Program-made: the position numbers and the translations under genes
In this document: one piece after another, positions 56,120-64,000 of the stretch
Layout: each line of letters begins with the position of its first letter
Numbering within the stretch: the first letter of the stretch is position 1
Notes under the pieces: model-generated
Told to the model about the DNA's origin: nothing
Database searches by the model: none
Seen by the model: the letters and a program-made list of their open reading frames with translations, nothing else
Source of the DNA: Phytophthora hibernalis
Lineage: Eukaryota > Oomycota > Peronosporomycetes > Peronosporales > Peronosporaceae
Length of the DNA stretch: 64,000 nt
Assembly: GCA_012656075.1 (NCBI GenBank)
Contig: JAAKBF010000378.1
Coordinates: 372,001 to 436,000, forward strand
Direction: 5' to 3'

Positions 56120-57016
56120 GCGGGGGCTGACGGGTCAGAAGCTGAGCTGAAGCTTTGACCCTGAGATGCTGCAGCCGACGACTCACTACGGTGAGGAACC
56201 GCAGCGCTCGATTGAGCATTAAGGACGATCCCTTGAACACGGCGGTAAGTCGCAGGCAACTGCAGTTTCGCCTTCAACTTCGCAAAGTCGAAGCGCAGCC
56301 GACGTTGCATTCGGACATCGTCCTCACGAAAACTAGCTCGGGCAGCAGCAACGGAAGGGAGCCGGTGTGCTCCTTCCACCCAAGACTCACATTGAGCATC
56401 ATCCTCGCTAGCGAACTCACCCATCTGCCAGACGACCGGTTATGTCCGCATCTGTGGGACAGATTCCTTGCGCTGTTGACACAGCAGACGTTCACGGTAC
56501 TCACGTGGCGTAGTGTGCTGCGGCGTCAGCAACCTCTCATGGAGTGCCGCGCGAGCAGCATGCTCTTCTGCCGTACGCGGCGCGTGTCCACAGACGTAAG
56601 CCCCCAAAACTGCCCAGCAGCCTGCTTCGCAACCTCTCTCGAATCACCAGCCTCGAAACCATAATCACGGCGGCTCGGATTGAGCAGTGGCGGGGCAACA
56701 GGACGCTGCAAGAGTGATGCACTCTCCTGCGCCGAGAGCTGCTGGCTCTGAGCCTCATCCAGGTCATTGGTCAGAACGTTGGGCTCCATGGACACGTCCT
56801 CTTCTGCCGGGGCAGGCGCGTCGCCGCGCGCAGGGCCGACACGACCGTCGACCGTTCGGGAAACGGATTTGAACTAGGCATTCGGTGCCGTTCGGGATTG
56901 TCGATACGCCGAGGGCGGCAGGCCTCCGCCTCCTCTTCATGAGGCAGTTGCGTGTCGGACCCGTAGTCCACCTGCAACTCGCCCTCTTCGGCATCTTCAA
57001 TTTCATCGAAGAGCAA
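55488..57016 (-). CDS. Antisense coding-like region in element E, unknown product
   Basis: Four minus-strand frames line up head to tail between pol and the 3' LTR: 57016-56771 (MLFDEIEDAEEGELQVDYG), 56795-56526 (MEPNVLTNDLDEAQSQQL…RRDYGFEAGDSREVAKQ), a piece at about 56575-56460 (EEHAARAALHERLLTPQ, EYRERLLCQQRKE), and 56424-56062 (MGEFASEDDAQCESW…FDFAKLKAKLQLPATYRR). A further clean ORF at 55868-55488 (QAEFRQYVNEVRLLRARLRE, LVELERRSSASETAMQQQAR) overlaps the chromodomain end antisense. Acidic N-terminal and coiled-coil-like parts are visible, but no known family. Small shifts join the pieces. Antisense ORFs in this position are known from some plant Ty3/gypsy elements. Whether it is expressed is unknown. 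Confidence 0.45.
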
Positions 57017-57418
57017 GTCGCGAGCTAAGCAAATACGCTGCTGCGACGGATTAGTCGCGTCCCTGCGGGGCTGGTCATCACGGAGCTCCCGTGTCGACGG
57101 CGGTACTCCGCGTGGTACTCTCTCACCGAGAGCGTCGAGCGCGGCCTCGGCGAGGACGTAGCGGAAGAAGTTAGGCTGAAAGCCGACGATGCACTTTGTG
57201 CCGAGGACGAAGATGGGCTGTGCTCGAGCGACATTTGCGCTGCGTGTGGTCGATTGTCAAATGACCAACGCACCGATGGCTTGCAGCCGGGTTCTCAAGG
57301 AGAATGTCGCTATTGCCCCGGGTCCCGTGACGTACGGTGATGCTTTCAACGGTCTGCAATCCTTGTTGACGCAATAACGATTGTGGACATGTGGTGTCCA
57401 CAGTCTGGAGGGGGAAGG

Positions 57419-57772
57419 TGTAACGGGGTTACATGGAGGTTACGGTGTACCCACCTTCCTCTCCCTAAAGCAGTACTCTGTACTGGATAGTCATTAGATA
57501 TCAGTAGATAGCTTCACAACCACTGGTTGGATAGCTTTGCTTCCCTATGCTAGATAGTGAAGCTTATACATTTACACCGTAGGCGGCTTGGCCGCAGATA
57601 AAAACAAGAATACAGTTTACGTTTAGCAACGAAGAGGTCACAAGTCTTGGGCTCTTGAGGCCTAGAGATCGGATATCTCACAGGCCTAACTTGTTCTCGG
57701 ATAGAACAAGATTCTCAACCGTAATACTTATAGACTCGCTGAGTCTATGTCTTCCTCGGCAGACCCGCTGCA
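57419..57772 (+). repeat. 3' LTR of element E
   Basis: 354 bp, TGTAACGGGG…CCGCTGCA, preceded by the polypurine tract. Confidence 0.9.
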
Positions 57773-57777
57773 AAACT

Positions 57778-60700
57778 TGAGCTGCTCCATCAAGAAGGTC
57801 GACACACCTTCAGCCGTATGCTAGGCTACGCTTTTTGCCACAGCATATCGCTTCACGTACTCCACGGCGATGGGGAACGGCCCGGTTGCATCGAGAGCGC
57901 ACCTGTCGTTCACCCCCATATATTCTGCGCAGCGGTGGGGTCACTTCGCGTGGTTTTGCGTTCCAGCTGCCGCATTCTTGACATCCACACACCCAATTGC
58001 TCACTACTTGTTGGAATGTCGGTCACCAATACAGTTGAGCGACGCGACCGTATGTGTGTGGCCCACGGAGATTCCCCGCCCATATCGACCCATGTAGCTC
58101 TTTGAAGACCATCACCCAATAATGATGGAGGCAGTACTACCCGACGTCCGTGATTCGTATGAACGATTGTAAATCCGTACAGATGCTCGACCTTCATGTT
58201 CTTGTGTACACCAGCGACCAACATCTTCTGCACCAATTTGCTTTCTCTGTGCTGCCTCAATTTCATCGTCCGTGAGCTGCAATTTGCGATCCACGCCCAT
58301 ATTGGCGTCATCCGACACCTAATTCATACCGTGCATCACCCCAACGTTCGGGGTCACCGTGTCTACTTCAGCGGGCTGCTGTCTGGGTGGGTTCGTTTAT
58401 TGCGGCACTGCTTCCCGGTTGTTGGAGTCTGGTCCACTAACGTGATGTCCTTGTTCCGCTTGCGTGTTGTGACTACCTCGACACGCTTCGCCGGATTTAC
58501 GGCATTCCCTGTCCTCTCGCTCCGGTGTGACTCCTGATTCTCTTCTTTTCCGATCTTCGTCACTTCGGCGCTTGCTGCTTCAGCTCGTCACCGTGCGGCG
58601 CGCGTAAGCAGCCGTGACGAGAGCGGAACCGCTGAAACTACCAGTACCATGTCTTGCGCAGTGGTGGCGGTGGGGGTATCTACAACCTCGGGCGCGTCTT
58701 CGTTGTCGAATCTCTCGTGTTATTTGCGGTGTCGCGTCCTCGTTTGTGCAGCGTTGTCAGTACACTGCCTTTTCGTCACTACCCCCGTAGCATGTTGTAC
58801 GTTGCTGTTGGGTCGTCGGTCTTTCCGTCATTTGCCTACGGCCTCTAACACTGCCGCAGGATCTCGTGACAAAGCATCTGCCACTACATTAGTCGACGCA
58901 GGACGGTATAGGATTTGGAACTCATATTCCTGCAAAGTGAGTGATCACCAGTGCAACCTTCTTCCCGTCAAGTTTGACCGTGTCATTAACCATTTCAAGG
59001 CTGATTGATCAGTCACAATCTGAAACACACGTCCGTACACGTAATGCCTGAACAATTTAACCGATCATACCACTGCCAATCATTCTAGCTCGGTGATGGA
59101 ATAGTTTGTTTCTGCACTGCTGTTTACATTGCTCGCAAAGGCGATGGGTTTCCAGCCGCTTCCTGGATCTTGTATAGACAGGCACCCAAGCACACCTTGC
59201 ACGCATGAGTCACCAAACGGAACGGAAGCGTGAATTATGGGTACCCCAATAGAGACTTCGTTGCCAATGCGGCCTTCATCCGTTAGAAGGCGAAACTCTT
59301 GCTCTTCCGTCCACTGCCACTCACTGTCTTTCTTCAAAAACTGCGTCATCGGGGCCATTATGGTGCCAAAAGCCTCGATAAACTTGCGATATTAGCCGGC
59401 GAGATCTACGAAACGTTTCACTTCAACAGGATCACGAGGTCGTGGGAGCTCCTAGACTGTCGTGATTAGTCGTTCTACCGAACGTACACCGTCGACACTA
59501 AGATAATTCCCCAGGTACTCCATTGTTTGGGAAGCAACACACATTTCTTCAGTTTAGCGTTAGTCCAGCAGTAGATAGACGCTTCAAACCGTAGCTAACT
59601 CCAGTACATGTCGCTCGATTCCACCGCGGGTGTACACGACGATGTCATACAGGTAGAAAAGGCAGGTTATCCATGTAAATCCACGTTTAACACCATTCAT
59701 CATGCGTTGGAAACTTGAGGGGGCGTTCATTAACCCAAATGGCATCATAATGAACCTTACAAACCCTGCTTCGTCCTAAACGTTGTCTTGTTTCGATCTG
59801 CAGGTGCCACGTTAATCTGCCAATACGTCTAGTGTAGTGAACAATTGAGCCCCTCTCAATTCTACAAGCGTCTCGTCGATTCTGGGGAGCGGGTAGACAT
59901 ATTTCCTTGCACATGATTCAACGCTCGATAGTCCACGTAGAAGCGAACCTCGCCGTCCTTTTTCCCACCAAGACCTATACCCCGTTGACGTCGTCTTCTA
60001 TCACGCCCGCTTTGAGCATCGTCACTGTATTATCTTCGATCAGTGCGTCCTCAGTTTGAGCGTGACGCCGTCTTTTATCCTGATCGATATCGTCGTTCCA
60101 GTGTCAATGCGATGCTGCACCAGTAGTGGCGTTACTGGTGGAAGTCGCCCTGACTCGTACAGACCTTTCGATACGCTCTCAACAATTTCATGATCAATGT
60201 ACACGAGTCAAAGTCCTCACGTCAATCTTCACCTCCTCTTCATTGTCTAGCGGCGTCTCCGTATCACCAAAGGTGTCTAACCATGCCCGGAGACTTTCCT
60301 TGTCCATCTTCCCGCTCAAATCCAACGCGGGTAGGTCCTCGTTCAAGGGAATCGAGGTGCCTAGCTCTTTCTTGCACGGAAGCTTCGTCTTGTCCCCACG
60401 CATGTTGATCGCGGGCACATACGCCATACCATCTTTCACTTTCGTTACCGTCGCCGCCTGCTTTTGGGTGGGGATAAACGCACCTTCTTCGCCGTCTGGT
60501 GCCGCCATGGACACCTGCAATGATATCACTGCGTTTCTCGTCAATCGTGCACGCCGGGTTAGTCTCACCGCTGCTACCTTCACATTTATGTCGCCGTGTT
60601 CCGTGCGGAACGGAATCACCACTTGTAGGTTTCGTTCAATGTAGCGTACTATGTTGCGCTCAAAGTCGATAGTTGCCTTGTGCTCTTGCAAGAAGTCCAC

Positions 60701-60930
60701 TCCGACCAAGAACTCGTCCGTACGTCATTCGACGATGCACACCGCCATCGTGATATTCTACCGAAGGCATTCCCCATCACAAAGTCCAGACGCCCACTAC
60801 GTGTAGCAGTGATCCACCAATTCCTTCAACGAAGTTCACCGGAACGGGGCCTCGGACTCGTTCGCCTCACGCCATCCAGTCCGTACCCGCCACTGAATAG
60901 CGTGCGCTGCTATCCAGCTTAATATGGATG
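57778..60930 (-). pseudogene. Pol of element D, N-terminal part
   Basis: Protease LDSSARYSVAGTDWM (about 60920), then VNFVEGIGG, with the long open frame 60709-60194 (VGVDFLQEHKATIDFERN) as its C-terminal side and linker. The RT has MMPFGLMNAPSSFQRMM (59750-59700) followed by YLYDIVVYTR, where the catalytic Y-L-D-D is changed to Y-L-Y-D. RNase H-like IHASVPFGDSC and KPIAFASNVNSS (59240-59120). The integrase zinc region starts with LQLTDDEIEAAQRK (58280) and reaches CGCQECGSWNAKPREVTPP (57980). The altered RT motif and many stops show the copy is dead. Confidence 0.7.
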
Positions 60931-61207
60931 AATATCGTCAAACCTCCGATCACACTTAACATCACTATACATATTAACGGCCAATAGGAAGAATTGGTTG
61001 ACAATTGTTTTACTTGTAACGAATCATATCAGTCTATGCGATTTTGTTTAACCAATCACAGATCTCGCCGATTGGCGAAGCCCCCACAACCACACCTCCG
61101 ACGTATCGTGTCGGAGAGAGCGAAGAAGTTATTGATATCCCCTACAGATTGCAAGTCATTCGCATATTCTTCGAATAACAACCAAGCTCCGACATCTCCG
61201 ACACAAC

Positions 61208-63192
61208 ATGAGCCTGAACGACCTCGCGCCGGCCAATACAAAGCGAGCTCGGGAATGCGCAGCACGGTCGTTCCTGAAGTTCCTCGAGGAGGAATCCGTC
61301 AGCTGGGAGTACCTGGGAGTGTGCATGCAGAGAGAGAGTGCCTTGCTTGTCTTGGAGGCTGTGGTAGACCAGTTCGGCATGTACCTCGCCTCCAAGGAAG
61401 GGATAAAGGGTCAGCTCTTAGCCCGACACTCGGTCATGCAGTACTACCGACAGACCAAGACCTGGCTGCTGGAACAGTTCCCTGAGCATCGAGTGGGCTT
61501 GACAGGATTCTGCTGAATAAGGGACAAGTGCTGGAACGAAACTGTATGAAAACAGAGTCGGGGGCGTTTGTCTACAAGGCTCCTGCATGCACGAAGAACG
61601 CGCTCAAGCAGATGATGGTATATCTCTATTCGACGGCTTGTACCTCCGCAAACTTCCAGGATGCCGCCTTGATGTGTCTGCTGTAGTTCCTCTTTGGACG
61701 TGCGTCGGACCTCACGATGCTTCGCCAGGCCAACCTGTCAATTAGCGCAGGCGACATCTTCTTCATGCGCTTCATTCGAGTCAAAACGGCAGAAGAACAA
61801 GGCCTCTCACTCTTTCCCGATGATGACTTCTCCACGTGCCCGCTTCTCGCTATCGCGCTTGCACTGGTGACGCAGTCTTCTACGACGGCTTCGCTTCTGA
61901 GCCAGCTTCCGGAGCAGCAGACAGTATCCCGAGCGACCCTGACACCCTCTAGTTCCCTGATCGACGTGATTGACCACCCTGAAGCAGTGATACCGCTTCA
62001 CGAAGCGAACAAGAAGTCAGATGAGAGCAATACAGCCGATGCTGTTCCTGGAATCCACAGTTACGTCAATCGCGTTCTGGACAGAGTCGCCAAAACCGCT
62101 GGCGTGGCGGAGCGTCTGACGTCGCATTCGTTCCGGCGCAGCGGTGCTCAGCATGCTAATGGAGCGGGAATGTGCGTGCAGTGGATTTTTGACCGTGGGG
62201 CGTGGAACATGACGGCGACGACCAAGGCCTTCGCGTACGTCTTCAACACTCCTGCCGAGGCCACATGGTTGCACGAGTCTTGAGCGGCTGCGACCCGGAG
62301 CAAAGAGTGCGTCTTCTGGAGCTGAACTGCTTCGATTCCAATACCCAGTCCAAGATCCGGTCCGTAGCGGCATCACTTTTGAACGCTTCATTTGGCCTGG
62401 ACGCGCCACCGTACAACGTGAACGCGCGTCATCGACACCTTGATGGCGTATCTGCTGCGGCACTACCCGTCCTTAAAGAGTCTCAGCGCAAAAGGACTGG
62501 CGATTGAACGCACCGAGGCTTGCACATTTGATAAAGGCTTCACTGTAAACGATCTGCTGGCGTGGTCGTCGTTCCTGTCCTCGACTGCAACGGCGACATC
62601 TGAAGCAAAACCTGCAACCACCCAAGACACCACGGCAGATATCACCAAACACTCCATGGTTCTTCAACAAGCAGCCTCGATTGAACAATTAATTCATGTG
62701 AACCAGAAGCCGGACACTCGACCGTCTATCATGGAGGCTAAGGCAGACAACAAACAGCAACAAGCTCCGTCATCAATGAAGTCAAGTGAGGATACAAACA
62801 ACAACGAACCTCAAGCCAAGCGTCGGCGTACCTATGCTTCTACAACCCTGAAAGATGCCTGGTTTTCTTGGTACGATCAAGAACCGAGGATGTGGAGCTC
62901 CACGGATGCAGCAACCAAGCACACGCGGTCGAACGTCAAGTTGATCGTCGCATTCTTGAAGCTGTTCATCCGAGATGGCTTCGAACTCGATGAGAAGTCA
63001 CCGCGGTATCGAGACGATGTCTTGAAAGTCGGTGCCAGCGCGGAGACACAGTTGCTGTTGTATCTCAGCGAGCGCAAAATTACAGCTCGTGGGGATCAAA
63101 ACGTTTTGAAGTCGATGCGGAAGCTGCACAAAATTGGACACCTCAACGAGCCGTCCGCCATTACAACCAACTTGAAGCCGCCGGCCGCGTAG
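61208..63192 (+). pseudogene. Crypton tyrosine recombinase 2
   Basis: ATG 61208 (MSLNDLAPANTKRARECAAR) opens a helical core-binding domain. After a shift near 61505 the frame runs LNKGQVLERN…CTKNALKQMM. Catalytic-type residues follow: Arg in LFGRASDLTM (61695), Lys in MRFIRVKT (61775), H-x-x-R in LTSHSFRRSG (62115), Trp in DRGAWNMT (62200) and Tyr in KAFAYVFN (62235). A TAG at 61684-61686 sits where Crypton 1 has a large residue. After a shift near 62265 comes LSGCDPEQRVRLLE, and after another near 62430 a long C-terminal frame (62440-63192) with a Gln/Thr-rich linker, a KRRR signal and a helical end (WYDQEPRMWSS…NVKLIVAFLKLF). The role is integration and excision of the element. Confidence 0.75.
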
Positions 63193-63362
63193 TTGATCCT
63201 ACTCCTACGCACACCACCAACATACTTGGTTTTGTTTAAGCATGTGCTTACATACAGACTCACATTTGGTCGCCGTGGCCAGTCGTTGCTGTCCATCATT
63301 TTCGCTTGGAGAGCGTTGATGCTCACTCTTTGTTCTGCACCAGAACCAGCGAAGCATTCACC

Positions 63363-63868
63363 ATGCCTTCCATCAAGCCCAAGAAGAACGACATCAGCTC
63401 TGTGAAGGAGTTCAAGGCGCTGTGCATCGCTGCTCGCAAGGCGCACAAGATCCGGGTTAGTGATGAGGCAATCCGTCACCTTCGACTTACCACGAACACG
63501 ACGATTGCCTCCTCGAGCCTCTTCCCCGAAGCGATCGACGTCGAGCGGAAGAAGCGCTGCGTCGGTCTTGAAGACGTGCGTGAGTGGCTTGGAGCTCCTG
63601 GTTCACGTGATGACGAAGGCTCGAGCGGCGAGGAGGAGTGGATCGCGGAAGACATGAAAGCAGAGAAGCTCCACTACATCCACAAGCTGCTGAGTTGGAA
63701 GCGTGAGAAGCGGCAGACATACTACCTGAGGCGACGAGGGATCCTCAAAAGCACCTGAGTCAGACCATCGTCGCTGCCTTCGAGAAAGAGCACCGCCTTC
63801 TTGTTCGCAAGAAGTTCATCGAAGAGGATGCTGTAGAGGACAACACGATCAACTCAACGGAAGGGTAG
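63363..63868 (+). CDS. Hypothetical protein, possible histone fold
   Basis: ATG 63363 (MPSIKPKKND) opens 132 codons; a one-base shift near 63738 links them to DPQKHLSQTIVAAFEKEHRL and a stop at 63866, giving about 168 aa. Residues 10-75 (SVKEFKALCIAARKAHKIRV, then SDEAIRHLRLTTN, then KKRCVGLEDVREWLG) have the helix-strand-helix spacing of a histone fold: an SDEAIRHL helix, about 25 residues of middle helix, then K-R-C-V-G-L-E-D-V as in the last loop of H4/TAF-type proteins. An acidic stretch (SSGEEEWIAED) and a basic helix (KLLSWKREKRQTYYLRRR) follow. A TCATTTTC initiator-like motif lies at 63296. It starts 170 bp after the Crypton and could be its second gene or an unrelated neighbour. The fold call is tentative. 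Confidence 0.5.
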
Positions 63869-64000
63869 ACGAGGTAATGCATAAGGTGTTAATACAGGGT
63901 GTATTACGTACTTTAAAATGGGTAGCAGGGGAAAGACATTGATAGCTCTACATTGAACACTAAGCTTAACCTCCAATTGGAACAGGAAAGTTAACCTCGT
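63869..64000. other. Right edge, nothing recognised
   Basis: AT-richer sequence after the last stop codon; no ORF of note. Confidence 0.4.

Larger units (their letters stand above)
50036..57772 (+). mobile_element. Ty3/gypsy chromovirus E, nested, 7.7 kb with both LTRs
   Basis: Two LTRs (50036-50404 and 57419-57772), each starting TGTAACGGGG and ending CCGCTGCA, flank gag and pol on the plus strand. A polypurine tract (GGAGGGGGAAGG) lies right before the 3' LTR. The flanks CAACT (50031-50035) and AAACT (57773-57777) fit a 5-bp target duplication with one difference. The insertion splits the integrase of element D. An antisense coding-like region lies between pol and the 3' LTR. Confidence 0.9.
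49022..60930 (-). mobile_element. Old Ty3/gypsy element D, split by element E
   Basis: Read leftward, protease, RT, RNase H and the first half of integrase lie at 60930-57773. The second half of integrase and the C-terminal end continue at 50035-49022. The break falls in the integrase core: …FLMEQLKF on the right meets KLGAFRELLTDGAPE on the left, with element E between. Stops and shifts are frequent throughout, so D is older than E. Confidence 0.8.

Overview
The window reads as nuclear DNA of a plant-pathogenic-type oomycete, most likely Phytophthora or a close relative in the Peronosporales. The evidence is a myosin whose tail carries a PX domain (the layout described for the oomycete myosin class XXX), short GT-AG introns of about 60-220 bp, a GC-rich codon bias in the real genes, and a mobile-element mix known from these genomes: chromodomain Ty3/gypsy elements, Crypton tyrosine-recombinase elements, a Merlin (IS1016/ISXO2-like) element, hAT-like, Tc1/mariner-like and LINE copies, and stray Ulp1-like protease fragments. 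No taxon can be proved from the sequence alone.

Host genes are few. From left to right they are a myosin-PX gene (8492-4079, minus), a SAP/THO1-type mRNA-export factor with four exons (10023-8993, minus), a divergently transcribed CAMK/SNF1-like protein kinase with a C-terminal KA1-like end (10256-12035, plus), a motor-less paralogue of the myosin tail (about 18888-20311, plus) and a syntaxin-16/Tlg2-type SNARE with four exons (25096-23979, minus). A possible histone-fold protein lies at the right edge (63363-63868, plus). Most of these conserved genes carry isolated frame breaks, several of them in short homopolymers. I read these mainly as consensus errors rather than gene death, although decay cannot be excluded.

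Everything else is repeat. 1-2822 and 42999-46888 are two leftward copies of one LTR element, each an LTR followed by gag; the left copy is inserted in a SANT/Myb-like gene. 12480-14470 and 61208-63192 are two Crypton-type recombinase copies. 21307-22328 is a Merlin transposase. 25595-26769 holds a dispersed repeat module and a Tc1/mariner-like transposase. 29172-29822 and 33961-34624 are long inverted copies of one sequence that bracket a LINE (30310-33900). 36450-42600 is a decayed rightward chromovirus. 48753-46911 is a leftward Ulp1-like gene remnant. 60930-49022 is an old leftward gypsy element whose integrase is split by a younger, rightward 7.7-kb chromovirus (50036-57772) with two LTRs and near-matching 5-bp target duplications.

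The most unusual observations are three. A 156-bp AT-rich insert (1562-1717) inside the gag of the left element encodes what looks like part of a rolling-circle Rep (HUH endonuclease) of CRESS-DNA-virus type. A long coding-like stretch lies antisense between pol and the 3' LTR of the young chromovirus. The LINE sits between 650-bp inverted arms. All family names come from reading the proteins by eye; no database search was run.
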